Source: Pelobates cultripes
Lineage: Eukaryota; Chordata; Amphibia; Anura; Pelobatidae
NCBI GenBank assembly: GCA_933207985.1
Contig: OW240912.1
Location: 202,862,966 to 202,926,965, forward strand
Direction of reading: 5' to 3'
Length of the DNA: 64,000 nt
The translations under genes were made by a program, and so were the position numbers. Of this stretch, positions 41,031 through 52,599 are shown one piece after another. A model generated the notes under the pieces. The model made no database searches, had not been told where the DNA came from, and worked only from the letters and a program-made list of their open reading frames with translations. The stretch's first letter is position 1; each line of letters begins with the position of its first letter.

Positions 41031-43390
41031 TGCCTTCAGGGGGTGACAGGGTGAGTAAAGGGGTAACTGTGGCAGGGTGAGTGTAAAAGAGCAGGAGGGT
41101 ACCAGAGTGTATGGAGGTGGGTGCCAGAGTGTTGAGGGTTGACAGTGAGAATGAAGGGACGTACCTGTGTTTGCGGAGAGTGGTGCCTGTGTGTTTGGAG
41201 GGAGAGACAGTGTGTATGGAGGGGGGTGACAATGTGTATGGAGGGGTCACAGTGTGCGCCGAGAGGGGTGTCAGTGTGCGCCGAGAAGGGTGTCAGTGTG
41301 TGCAGAGAGTGGTGACAGAGTGTGTGGGGAAAATGACATAGTGTGAGGGTGTGACAAAGTGTGAGGGGTGGTGACAGAGTGTGAGGGTTACAGAGTGAGA
41401 GGGGGTGACAGAGTGAAAGGAAGGGTGACATAGTGAAGGTGGGTAACAGAGTAAGAGGGGGGTGTCGGAGTAAGAGGGTGGGTGACATAGTGTGATGGGG
41501 AGACAGAGTGAGAGGGAGGGTGACAGAATAAGAGGGGGTGACATAGTGTGAGGGGGTGAAAGTGTGAGGTGGGGTGACCTAGTGGGTGGGGAGCGATAGG
41601 GTGAGGTGATAGAGTACCGGTGGGTGACAGAGTACTGGTGAGTGACAGTGTGGGGGGGTCACAGGGTGGGTGACAGAGTAAGAGGGTGAGACCTAGTGTG
41701 AGAGGGGGGAGACCTAGTGTGAGAGGGGGTGAAATAGTGAGAGAGGGTTACATTAGTGTAAGGGGGGTGACAAAGTTAGAGGGGGTGACAGAGTGAGAGG
41801 GAGCGTGACATAGTGAAGGTGGTAACAGAGTAAGATGGGGGTGTCAGAGTTAGAGGGGGGTGTCAGAGTAAGGGGGGGTGACATAGTGAGAGGGAGGGTG
41901 ACAGAGTGTGACAGAATAAGAGGGGTGATATAGTGTGAAGGGGTGAAAGTGTGAGGTGGGGTGACCTAGTGTATAGGCAGCGACAGAGTGAAGTGACAGA
42001 GTACGGGTGGTTGACAGTTTGGGGGGTCACAGGGTGGGTGACAGAGTCAGAGGAGGTGACAGGAGGGTGACAGGGTGTGACCTAGTGTGTGGGGGGGAGA
42101 CCTAGTGTGGGAGGGAGGGTGATATAATGTTAGGGGGGTGACAGAGTGTGAAGGGGTGGCATAGTGTGAGAAGAGGTGAGAGGGGTGTGACCGTGTGAGA
42201 GGGGGGAGAGCTAGTGTAAGAGGGGGAAGACCTAGTGTAAGAAGGGGGAAGACCTACTGTGAGAGGGAGGGAGACATAATGTGGGGGGGTGATAGAGTGA
42301 GAGTGGGGTGACAGAGTGAGAGTGCGGTGACAAAGTAAGAGGTGGGGTGACAGGTTGAGGGGGTGACAGGGTGAGAGGTGGGGTGACAGGGTGAGAAGTG
42401 GGGTGGCAGGGAGAGAGGGAAGTGAGGGGGTGACAGGTGGGGTGACAAGGTGAGAGGGGGTGAGAGAGAGGTGACAGGTGGGGTGGCATGGTAAGAGTTT
42501 GTGAGGGAGGTGGGGTGGCAGGGTGAGAGGTGGTGACAGGTGGGGTGACAGGGTGAGAGAGGGGTGACAAGTGGGGTGACAAGGTGAGAGGGGGTGACAG
42601 GTGGGGTGGCCGGGTGAGAGAGTGGGGACAAGTGGGGTGGCAGGGTAAAAGGTGAGGTGACAGAGTGAGAAGTGGGGTGGCAGGGTGAGAGGGGGTGACA
42701 GGTGGGGTGAGAAGTGGTGACAGGGGGTGACATGTGGGGTGGCATGGTGAGAGGGAGGTGACAGATGAAAAGGCAGGTTGACAGGTGGTGAGGCAGGGTG
42801 AGGAAGTGACAAGGTGACGGGGGTGACAGGGTGAGTGGGGTGGCAGGGTGAGGGGGTGCCAGGGTGAGGTGACAGAGTAAGGGAGGTGACATAGTGGGGG
42901 GGACACAGGGTGGGTGACAGAGTTGGAGGTGGGGTGACAGGGTGAGGGGGGTGACATGGTGAGAGGGGGTGAAAGATGGGGTGAGAAGAGGTGACGGGGT
43001 GGCATGGTGAAAGGGGTGTTAGTCTGTGCAGAGAGTGGGATGGCAAGGTGAAAGGGGGTGACAAAGTGAGGGGCTGACAAGGTGAGACAGATGGGGTGGC
43101 AGGGTGAGAGAGGGGTGACAGGTGGGTTGCCAGGGTGAGAGAGGGGTGACAGGTGGGGTGGAAGGGAGGTGACAGGTGGGGTGACAGGGTGGGGGGGTGA
43201 CAGGTAGGGTGGCAGGGTGACAGGTGGGGTGACAGGGTGAAGGGGGGTTACAGGTGGGGTGACAGGCCGAGGGAGAGTGACAGGTGGGGTGGCAGGGTAA
43301 CAGGGCGATTGGGGGTGACAGGTGGGGTGGCAGGATGACAGATGGGGTGACAGGGTGAGGGGGTGACAGGTGGGGTGGCAGGTACCTTTT
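41030..43390. repeat. 2.4-kb GTGACAG/GGTGAGAG minisatellite
   Basis: Irregular tandem units of roughly 15-25 bases built from GTGACAG, GGTGAGAGG, GGGGTGACA and TAGTGTGAGGGG. The left half is rich in ACAGAGTGAGAGG; the right half (42,300-43,390) is more regular with GACAGGTGGGGTGGCAGGGT. Strong purine/GT asymmetry on this strand. Overlapping minus-strand frames of up to 320 codons (SPPLTLSPHLSP-type) come from the repeat and are not genes. Confidence 0.95.
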
Positions 43391-43391
43391 T

Positions 43392-43510
43392 CCCTGGTGG
43401 TCCAGTGGTGGCAGAGTCCCTGGTGGCCCAGTGGTGGCAGTCAGACTCCCTGGTAGTCCAGTGGTGGCAGTCAGACTCCCTGGTGGTCCAGTGTGCTCTC
43501 TCCGGTCTGC
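43392..43510. repeat. 30-bp tandem repeat next to the gap
   Basis: CCCTGGTGGTCCAGTGGTGG units start at 43,392, 43,418, 43,448 and 43,478 (26-, 30- and 30-base spacing). After it comes a small palindrome around TCTGCAGCTCTGCC...GGATGCAGAACTGCAGA. Confidence 0.9.
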
Positions 43511-43560
43511 AGCTCTGCCGGATGCAGAACTGCAGACCACTTGGTGAATGTCTCGCGATC

Positions 43561-43660
43561 NNNNNNNNNNNNNNNNNNNNNNNNNNNNNNNNNNNNNNNN
43601 NNNNNNNNNNNNNNNNNNNNNNNNNNNNNNNNNNNNNNNNNNNNNNNNNNNNNNNNNNNN
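43561..43660. other. Assembly gap, 100 N
   Basis: Exactly 100 undetermined bases, the usual placeholder for a gap of unknown size. It lies between the minisatellite/30-bp repeat and the 3' end of CR1 copy 2, so the minisatellite length and this junction are unreliable. Confidence 0.99.
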
Positions 43661-43975
43661 CCTTCACTCAGTTTTGCATACTATACATAGTTACATAGCT
43701 GAAAAGAGACTTGCGTCCATCAAGTTCAGCCTTCCTCACATTTGTTTTTTGCTTGCTGTTGATCCAAAAGAAGGCAAAAAAAATCCAGTTTGAAGCACAA
43801 TTTTGCAACAAGCTAGGAAAAAAATTCCTTCTTGACACCAGAATGGCAGTCAGACTTATCCTTGGATCAAGCAGTTATTACCCTACATTGAAAGATTATA
43901 TCCTTGAATATTCTGTTTTTGCAAGTATTCATCTAGTAGCTGTTTGAACATCTGTATGGACTCTGAAAAAAACAC

Positions 43976-46735
43976 TTCTTCAGGCAGAAAATTCCACATC
44001 CTGATTGTTCTTACAGTAAAAAAAACCTTTCCTTTGCCTTAGACGAAATCTTCTTTCTTCCTGTCTAAACGCATGGCCTTGTGTCCTATGTAAAGTCCAG
44101 TTTGTGAATAGATTTCCACACAAGGGTTTGTATTGGCCCTGAATATATTTGTATAATGTTATCATATCCCCTCTCAGGCAATGTTTTTCTAAACTAAATA
44201 GGTTTAAATTTGTTAACTTTTCTTCATAGCTGATATGTTCCATTCCTTTTATTAATTTTGGAGCCCGCCTCTGCACTTTTTCTAGTGCCATAATATCCTT
44301 CTTTAGAACAGGTGCCCAAAATTGCACAGAATATTCAATATGTGGTCTTACCAGTGATTTATAAAGAGGCAAAATGATATTCTCGTCCAGAGAATGAATG
44401 CCCTTTTTCATGCATGACAGTACCTTACTGGCCTTGGCCACTGCTGATTGACATTGCACATTGTTGCATAGTTTGTTGTCTATAACAATTCCCAAGTCCT
44501 TTTCATGTGTTGTTATCCCTAATTCGCTTCCATTAAGGGTATACGTTGCTTGTGTATTCTTTACGCCGAAGTGCATAACTTTGCATTTTTCAACATTAAA
44601 TTTCATCTGCCATTTGAGTGCCCAGTCCCCCAGTCTATCTAAATCCCTCTGCAGCAAAGTAATATCTTGCTCACATTGTATTATTTTACAAAGTTTTGTG
44701 TCATCTGCAAACAATGAAACATGACTTTCAATGCTGTCTTTAAGATCATTTATAAACATGTTAAATAGAAGGGGTCCCAGAACAGACCCATGAGGGACAC
44801 CACTTGCCACCTCTGTCCAGCTTGAAAATTTACCATTAATGACAACTCTTTGTACTCTGTTTTTAAGCCAATGTTCTACCCAAGAACAAGCTTTTTCATC
44901 TAGACTGATTTCCTTGAGTTTGAACACTAATCTATTGTGTGGAACTGTATCAAATGCCTTTGTAAAATCCAAATAGATCACATCCACTGCAACACCCCGA
45001 TCTATACTTCTACTTACTTCTTCGTAGAACGCAATCAAGTTAGTTTGACATGACCTGTGCTTCATAAAACCGTGCTGATTTTTGCTGATAACCATATTCC
45101 TCAAGGAATTCTTGAATATTATCCCTTAATAACATTTCAAATATTTTACCAGCCACAGAAGTTAAGCTCACAGATCTATAATTTCCAGGCAAGGATTTTG
45201 AACCCTTTTTGAATATAGGAACCACATCTGCCTTCCTCCAATCCTCCGGAACACTTCCTGAAAGAAAAGAATCTTGAAAGATTAAAAACAGAGGTTCACT
45301 TATTTCTACACTTACTTCCTTAAGTACACGTGGATGGATACCGTCAGGCCCTGGAGCTTTGTTTATATTAACTTTCTTTAGTTGCTGCAGCACCTTGTCT
45401 TGAGTTAACCAATTACAATTATTCTTCAAGTTTTTAGTAGCAATCATTTGCACATCTATTGCCATGGGTTCTTCCTTAATATATACGGAGGAGTAATAGT
45501 TATTTAAAATTCCTGCCTTTTCCTGGTCTTCATTAACTAACACCCCCGTTTCAGTGTACCTACACTTTAATTTGGTTTTTGTTAGAATTTATGTACTTAA
45601 AAAATGCTTTGGGGTTGGTTTTGCTCTCTTTAGCTATATTTTTTTCATTTTGAAGTTTTGCAAGTCTAATTGTCTTTTTGCATGCATTATTTGCTTCCTT
45701 ATATCTTTTATAAGATGCATCTGATTTGTCCAATTTAAATGCTTTAAATGCCCTTTTCTTATTTTTAATTTATTTTTCTCTACTAAGCCACATTGGTTTT
45801 AATTTGTTTCTTTTATATTTATTTCCCAATGGTACATACTGAGAAATGTACCTTTCTAATATTTGTTATCCTCAGGTGAGCACTTGGGAAATAGTGATCA
45901 CAATATAGTTTCCTTTGAAATAAACTTGAAAAAAACAAAAGCACATGGGGTATTTTTCACTAAAGAGTTTATGCCAGTCAATATATTGTAAAGCTTCCCT
46001 TAACTTATTGAAATTGGCCTTTTTAAAATTATATGTTTTAGTATACCCCATGTGCTTTTGTTTTTTGTTTTTTTTGTTTATTTCAAAGGACACTATATTG
46101 TGATCACTATTTCCCAAGTGCTCACCTACTTGAATGTTGGTCAAAAGATCAACGTTGTTTGTTAAAACCAGGTCCAGACAAGCATCCATTCTAGTTGGTG
46201 CTTGTACAAGTTGTGACATGAAGGTGTCATTTAACAAGTTTAAAAACCTAATTCCCTTTGCTGAGGCACTAGTCCCTCTGTCCCAATTTATATCCGGGTA
46301 ATTAAAATCTCCAATAATTAAAGTGTTACCTAGATTTGCAGCTTTCTCAATTTGCTCAAACAGCTGTTGTTCCTCGTCAATATTAACATTAGGTGGTTTA
46401 TAACATATCCCAACCAATAGTTGGTTTCCCTTCTTTTCCCCCAAGCAGATATTTACCCATAAAGCTTCCACATTATCCTCCTCGCATTCCATTTGCTTAA
46501 CATTTGGCTTTAAATCATGGTTGACATACAAACATACCCCACCACCCTTCTTGTTTTTCCTATCCTTCCTAAATTACAGGTACCCATTTAAGTTAGCTGC
46601 CCAGTCATGTGTCTCATCCCACCATGTTTCAGTTATGCCTATTATATCATATTGTTTAGTGTATGCTAATGCCTCTAGTTCCCCATTTTGTTATTTAGGC
46701 TCCTTGCATTAGTAAGCATACATTTAATATTATGC
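43976..46735 (-). pseudogene. CR1 copy 2 ORF2: endonuclease-reverse transcriptase, broken
   Basis: Endonuclease from about 46,735 with a one-base loss near 46,684 and a TAA near 46,575 (copy 1 has a sense codon there). An open part at 46,531-45,872 has IIGDFNYPDINWDRGTSA and SDHNIVSFEI. The linker/RT fingers are at 45,543-45,040 (GPDGIHPRVLKE, SLPGNYRSVSLTS). The RT palm is at 45,104-43,980 (VIYLDFTKAFDTVPHNRL, GVPHGSVLGPLLFNMFIND, FADDTKLC, DLGIVIDNKLC). A ~80-base inverted duplication at 45,874-45,952 disrupts the region between nuclease and linker. Catalytic RT residues are intact, and the palm frame of 374 codons is the longest surviving CR1 piece in the window. Confidence 0.87.
45874..45952. 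repeat. Local inverted duplication within CR1 copy 2
   Basis: GGTGAGCACTTGGGAAATAG and the rest of this ~79-base stretch are the reverse complement of 46,043-46,127, about 90 bases away. CR1 copy 1 has instead about 25 bases of ordinary CR1 sequence at this place (near 4,680-4,700), so the inverted piece is an addition specific to copy 2. Confidence 0.9.
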
Positions 46736-46891
46736 GTCACTTGTATATTTTGTGAATTTTCAACATTACACAGCTTCTCTGTTCTGAGCTTGCCCCTCCC
46801 CCCGTCTCCACCCCCCTTATACTGTGCTAAAGCCCATGTCCTTTCTGTCCTATCTCCATTTTGTAGATTGCTATGACCCTCCCCCCTACTG

Positions 46892-47884
46892 CTAGTTTAA
46901 AATTTCCTCCAACCTTCTAGCCATCCTATCCCCCAGCACTGCAGACCCTCTCCCGTTTAGGTGCAATCCATCACCACTATAAAGGTTGTACCCAATCGCA
47001 AAGTCGGCCCAGTGCTCTAAAAACCCAAAACCCTCCTTCCTGCACCAAGACTTAAGCCACGCATTGACCTCTCTAATCTCCCGCTGCCTTTCCACTGTAG
47101 CGCGTGGCACAGGTAATATCTCAGAGAATACCACCTTGGAGGTCCTTTTCTTAAGTTTGCTACCTAATTCCCTGAAATCATTCTTTAGGACCTTCCATCT
47201 TCCTCTTACTTTGTCATTGGTACCAACATGGACCATGACCGCTGGGTCATCCCCAGCCCCTCCCAATAATCCATCCACTCTGTCAGCAACATGCCGGACC
47301 CGAGCACCCGGGAGACAGCAAACTGTCCGGTTGAGCCGATCAGAGCGGCAGATTGCCCTATCTGCTCTCCTAATGATAGAGTCCCCTACCACCACAACCT
47401 GTCTTGCCTTCCTTACATTTTGATCCCCACCCGTACTAGGGGGGCTGTTAGCTCGGCTGTTAGAAGTAACAGCTTCCTCTAATACAGCTACTCCTGAGCT
47501 GATGCTCCCAACATCTTCCCTCAAACGGGCAAATCTGCTAGGTTGCACCAAATCAGGACTAGCTAGCCCTTTCCTCTTCCCTCCCCCCCTGCTTCCTCGC
47601 CCCACTGTCACCCAGCTACATGCCTGTTCCCCATCTGTCTTATCTCCTCCCTCTCCACTACCTGTCCCCACTAAACTCTGCTCAGTGAGCAGTAGACTCC
47701 TCTCAAGATTGTCAATCTCCCTCAATGTTGCGATTTGCTTCTCGAGATCTCCAATCTGAGCTTCCAGAGAAGCCACTCGCACACAACCATCACAGAGGTA
47801 TGGACCCTGGACGGGTACATCCAGGCATCCACACATGCAACAAGATGTGCATTGAGTCAAACCAGCAATCTTGCTAACACTCAT
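46892..47884 (-). CDS. CR1 copy 2 ORF1 protein with SGNH-esterase domain
   Basis: 330 residues from the ATG at 47,884 (MSVSKIAGLTQC); the frame is open to 47,911 but without ATG. Features: an N-terminal cysteine cluster (CTSCCMCGC, CDGC), a short coiled coil (LEAQIGDLEKQIATL), a Ser/Gly-rich linker, then an SGNH/GDSL-type hydrolase with VVVVGDSIIRRAD (nucleophile Ser), VMVHVGTND (Asn block) and DGLHLNGRG (Asp-His). This architecture is known for CR1 ORF1; the protein is thought to bind element RNA, and the role of the esterase is unclear. No stop or frameshift is seen, unlike ORF2 downstream, so the protein could still be made. Confidence 0.85.
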   Translation of the reverse strand: MSVSKIAGLTQCTSCCMCGCLDVPVQGPYLCDGCVRVASLEAQIGDLEKQIATLREIDNLERSLLLTEQSLVGTGSGEGGDKTDGEQACSWVTVGRGSRGGGKRKGLASPDLVQPSRFARLREDVGSISSGVAVLEEAVTSNSRANSPPSTGGDQNVRKARQVVVVGDSIIRRADRAICRSDRLNRTVCCLPGARVRHVADRVDGLLGGAGDDPAVMVHVGTNDKVRGRWKVLKNDFRELGSKLKKRTSKVVFSEILPVPRATVERQREIREVNAWLKSWCRKEGFGFLEHWADFAIGYNLYSGDGLHLNGRGSAVLGDRMARRLEEILN

Positions 47885-47924
47885 TTCCCCAGATACAGAA
47901 CAATAAAACAATTACCTTGATAGT

Positions 47925-48003
47925 TTAACCCGTTAAGGACACATGACATGTGTGACATGTCATGATTCCCTTTTATTCCAGAAGTTTGGTCCTTAAGAGG
48001 TAA
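47925..48003. mobile_element. 79-bp TTAA miniature element in CR1 leader
   Basis: Begins TTAACCCGTTAAGGAC and ends GTCCTTAAGAGGTAA, a near-perfect inverted pair. Inside is the small palindrome ACATGACATGTGTGACATGTC. It resembles piggyBac-like ends (TTAACCC). Probably mobilised in trans; very short. Confidence 0.6.
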
Positions 48004-48250
48004 AAGCCACTTGTTAGTTTTACTCCTGGTTTTCTAACTCCTACTTGAAAGAGTCTACTTAATAGAGTCTGCTTTCAAATAATGTGAGCAAGCTCTGTGA
48101 GTTAGGGGTGTGCTTTTATGGGGATACAAATCCCACACAGGTGCAATTAATGAACACTCCCCCAATCAATCAAGCAGCAGCACAAAAGAGGGGGAAAAAC
48201 CAGAAGAGAGGAAAAAAATAAATTAAAATACAAAATGTTTTTTTCTTTTT

Positions 48251-51200
48251 TTAACCCCTTCAGGACCGCTGATGGTTCAGGACCGTCAGCGGTAAAACAT
48301 GCGTTTGGACCGCTGACGGCCCTGAACCGTCATAGCGAAAAACAGGCTGCGGTGCCAGTATAACACTGTAACTATCTGCTAGACATCCCAGGCAGATAGT
48401 AACAGCCAATGTGAGCGATCCGCGATCGCTCAAAATTGGCTGGTGTCAAAGTGAGTGTTACAAACACTCACTTTGACAGTGATCTCTGCTCCTCTCTCCT
48501 CTGTAGCGTTTTGTGAGGCGAGAGAGAAAGAGATTGTGATAGTTTGTTGCAGCAGAAGTGTTCCAGAGCTTTATACAATATCTAAAGTGAATAAAAAATA
48601 CTTTTTAACCCCTTCCCTGCCAGATCTGTTACAGCAGTGCATTTGTACTGTCTGTATTTTATTTATTTTTTTGCCATTAAAGGGTTAAATTTGTTTTAAA
48701 AATCTGTGTCTTGGTCTGTCTTAGTCAGTCAGTTTCCTTCCCCCAAATCTCCATTAGATTTTTGTGACAGGAGTTAGTTTAGGGATTGCTGTTTAGTCTG
48801 TTTAGTCTGTTTTAGTAAAAAAAAAAAAAAGTATAATTTTTTTTTGTGTGTTTGTAATTTGTTTTAGTCGTGTATAAAACATGCAGCGTATGTATAACTT
48901 GCAGGAGGCATATGCCTTCTTGGCATTAGACTCTGACGCCACTGACACTGCGTCAGATTTTGACCCAGGTCAGTTTTCTGACACGTCTAGTCAAGACATG
49001 TCATCTGTGTGTGAGCCGGCTGAATGTGGAAAAGGACTGGGTACTTCCACAGTTAGCCGAGCCCAACGTCCCCCCTTTTAGTGCCAACGCAGGCATTAAT
49101 GTTAATGTGGATGGCTTCTCCACCAATGCAGTATGTAGAACTATTTTTAGGGGATACCATCTGGGAGGAGATTGCTTCCCAGACTAACTTGTATGCTATC
49201 CAATTTATTGATAACAATCCAGGTAGCTACACAGTCAGGGAGCAAACTGGCATCCCACAGATGTCCCAGAGCTTAAAAAATTCTGGGCTCTTACAATGCT
49301 CATGGGGATTATAAAGAAGCCATCGATTCGCTCATACTGGAGCACCAACCCAATAATGTCTAGTCCAGTATTCTCCCAAACCATGCCTAGAGCCAGATAC
49401 GAGTTACTGCTGAGATTTTTACATTTCAGTGACAATACCCTCTGTCACCCTAGAGATCATCCCCAATATGATAGGCTTTATAAAATACGCCCACAGCTAG
49501 ACCATTTTCAGGACAAATTTTCGGATGTTTATACCCCCCAACAAAATTTATCCATAGATGAGTCTCAAATGAAATACAAAGGGACATTAGGGTTCAGACA
49601 ATACATCCCCTCAAAGCGCTCTAGGTATGGCATAAAACTGTACAAACTGTGCAAGAGCGAAAGTGGATACACGTTTGCCTTTAGTGTATATGAGGGGAAA
49701 AATGGTCAACTGGACCCTCCTGGCTGTCCTGACTCCCTGGGAACAAGTGGGAAACTTGTATGGGACCTACTAAACCCCTTGTTTAATAAAGGTTACCACC
49801 TTTATGTGGATAATTTTTATAGTAGTGTCCGTCTGTTTAAAACACTTTATGGTTTACAGACACTGGCCTGTGGCACTGCCAGAAAAAATTCCAAAGACTT
49901 TCCACGATCTCTCATAGAGCCAAAATGTAATGCTTGCATTAAAATTTAGGGACAAGAAGGATGTCAACATGCTAACCACCATCCACGATGAACGCATGTC
50001 AGACGTCTCTGTCCGGGGCAGAGTAGAGTCCAAACCGGTTTGCATCAGGGTACATGAGGGGTGTTGATTTGGCTGATCAGCTGATGCAGCCATATCTTAT
50101 TTTACAAAAAACCAAAGCATGGTATAAAAGGTGGCTATCTATATGATGCAAATAGCAACCCACAACTCATTTTTGCTTTTTTTTAAAAATAATCCAGGGA
50201 AAACCACCTTTCTCCAATTTCAGTTGAAAATAATTTCTTTAACAATTTATGTAGATGGACAAGTTCCAATGGTGCAAGCTGAGTCCAGACATTTTATTTT
50301 TAAGTTACCGCCAACTTTTTTAAGTTACCGGGTCTGTTTTAAAAACGGGAAAAGGACAGACACCCCTTTTCACTGTTCTGATTGCCCTTCGAAACCAGGA
50401 CTGTGTGTAGGACCATGTTTCAAGCTGTACCACACAGAACAGTTGTAAGAAGTGTTCCTGAATTTTTATTTTATTTTTTGTTAGTCAGTTTCCTTCCCCC
50501 AAATCTCCATTTAGATTCTATTTGCAGGAGTCAGTTTAAAGATTGCTGCTAAATGTACATTTGCTACCTGCATATTTGGTCTAACACGTTTTCTGGCAGT
50601 AACATATAACCAGCTGACCAAAACCAGATGACGTGTGCATAAAAACCAGAATTAAAAAATTACCACTACACTTTCTTTGGGGGGCAAAATGGTTGGGGGA
50701 AAGAAGTCAAAACACCCCATCTTTTATAACCTTTGATGTCTACTTTATAAAAATATATACTATATATACTGTCATGATGGTAACATTAACTGGGGGGTGC
50801 AAAAATATGTCAAACTGAACATAGACATCCCTGACTCGGGAGATGTTGCTGAACACATATTGGGCTGTTGTTTGGTAGTGACACCTAACAGAATTGGTGA
50901 ATGTATACATGAATTGCAATGTATGTGAAAAAAATAAAAAAAATAAACTACCTATGCAAAGCTTGGCAAAGGTTTGTGGTAAAATGGCTGCATAGAAAGT
51001 ATCAAAATATTCTTAGATGAATACCCTGGGTTATCTAGTTTAAGAAAAATATATACATGTAGGGTGTTTTTTGGAGATTTATGACATAACAGTGTTACAA
51101 TGTCACTATTGATACATTTGAAAAACGTACATTTTGAAACAGCAATTTCCTACTTGTACTTATAGCCCTATAACTTGCAAATAAAAGCAAAAAAACACAT

Positions 51201-51551
51201 AAACATTGGGTGTTTTTAAACTCAGGACAACGTTTTGAATCTATTTAGCAGTTTGTTTCATTCGATTTTGTAGCTCAGTAAAAGATTTTTTTAAGTAAAA
51301 GTAAAAAAAAAATGTTTTTTTTAATTTTTCACCATATTTTATTATTATTTTTAATTAAATTATATGACATGATAAAAATAATAGTATGTAAAGAAAGCCC
51401 TTTTTGTCCTGAAAAAAACAATATATAATTTGTATCGGAACAGTAAATGAGAGAGCGGAAAATTACAGCTAAACACAAACACCAGTGTTAAAATAGCTCT
51501 GGTCCTTAACGCACAAACATCGCAAAAACAGTCCGGTCCTGAAGGGGTTAA
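48251..51551 (+). mobile_element. Complete piggyBac-type DNA transposon
   Basis: 3,301 bp including TTAA at both sides (48,251-48,254; 51,548-51,551). Terminal inverted repeats TTAACCCCTTCAGGACCG and its exact complement (18 bases). Subterminal sequence at 48,446-48,478 forms a perfect ~15-bp hairpin (GTCAAAGTGAGTGTT and complement). One decayed transposase gene lies on the plus strand, followed by about 1.1 kb of non-coding DNA (50,449-51,547). It sits in the 5' leader of CR1 copy 2. Confidence 0.92.
48881..50448 (+). pseudogene. piggyBac transposase, frameshifted
   Basis: Starts ATGCAGCGTATG at 48,881 with an acidic N-terminus (SDATDTASDFDPGQF). The frame changes near 49,075 to PPMQYVELFLGDTIWEEI and again near 49,300. 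The main open part (49,296-49,949) reads PRARYELLLRFLHFSD, LSIDESQMKYKG (first catalytic Asp), GYTFAFSVYEG and HLYVDNFYSSVRLF (second Asp). A third block near 50,060 reads YMRGVDLADQLMQPY (third Asp), shifted again. The C-terminal cysteine-rich domain at 50,370-50,440 reads FHCSDCPSKPGLCVGPCF. At least three frame changes; catalytic Asp residues are retained. Confidence 0.9.
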
Positions 51552-51569
51552 ACTTTACCAATTGACAGA

Positions 51570-52599
51570 TTAACCTCTTAAGACCGGAGGGTGTACTATT
51601 ATGCCCTATTTTAGGTGGCTCTAAACGCCGCCATGCGTAATAGTACGCCCTCTGGTTTTTTTTTTACTTACCCGGTCGCCGGCTATCCCACGTCGGTGAT
51701 CGCGGTTGGGGGGAATCCCAGGGAGCCCCCCCGCGGCACATCCGACCTCCTGCAGCCCCCCCCCCCGGCCATGTGAGAGTGAGGTCCTTGCGAGGACTTC
51801 ACAATCACATGGCCGAGTTAGCTGGCTGCTGCATTGCCAGCAGGGGGACTGCCTGTAATGACAGTTAGTCCCCCTGCTGGCTGAATTCAAATAAAATTAA
51901 AGTTTATAAGTGTAAAAAAATATTAATTATATACTTAGATCATATATATATATATTATATATATATGATCTAAGTATATATATAAACATATACATACACA
52001 CTCATACACTGTCTAGGTGAATTTTTGTGACCAAATGGCTACTAAAAAAGACTGGACACACCCATTTGCAATACCTTGGGTTGTCTACTATTGCAAATGG
52101 TATGCCATTATGGGTGTAAATTTCATTCCTGGGCTACTATACAGTCTCAAAGGCAACATAACCTATCTGGCGAATTTCAATTTCAAATGTAACGAGCTAT
52201 ATTTGATCCTGTAACTTCCCAAAACGCCATAAAACCTGTACATAGGGGGTACTGTTTTACACGTGAGACTTTGCTGAATACAAATATGTGTATTTTATTG
52301 CAGTAAAAGCAAACAGTATTATGACATTGACAGTTAAAATGTCATGTAGAACTAAAAAAATTAAAAAAATCTTATTTTCTCCCATTTTTTTCATATTAAA
52401 TTATGTTTCATAGCTAAATATTTGATATTAAATGAAAGCCCTGTTTCCCCAGAATAAAATTATATATAATAAGGGTGGGTGCATTTACTATGCAAGAGGT
52501 GAATTACGGTTGGACAGACATGTAGCGCAAATGCCAGGTTTTGTTTACATTTTGTTTAGTTCACAACGTGTACATTTGGCTCAGTCCTTAAGGGGTTAA
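51570..52599. mobile_element. piggyBac-like non-autonomous element, 1.03 kb
   Basis: TTAA at 51,570-51,573 and 52,596-52,599. Ends TTAACCTCTTAAGACCGG and the complement of CAGTCCTTAAGGGGTTAA. It has three separate hairpins: around CATGTGAGAGTGAGGTCC...GGACTTCACAATCACATG (51,770-51,813), around GCCAGCAGGGGGACT...AGTCCCCCTGCTGGC (51,836-51,881), and a TA-rich palindrome at 51,930-51,980 with TATACTTAGATCATA arms. A 65-codon frame at 52,017-52,214 has no family motif. Only 18 bases separate it from the autonomous piggyBac to its left. Confidence 0.8.

Noticed and set aside
42102..43080. Long minus-strand open frames (up to 320 codons, SPPLTLSPHLSP-like)
   Set aside because: They are translations of the GTGACAG minisatellite; several overlapping frames are open at once and none has a domain.
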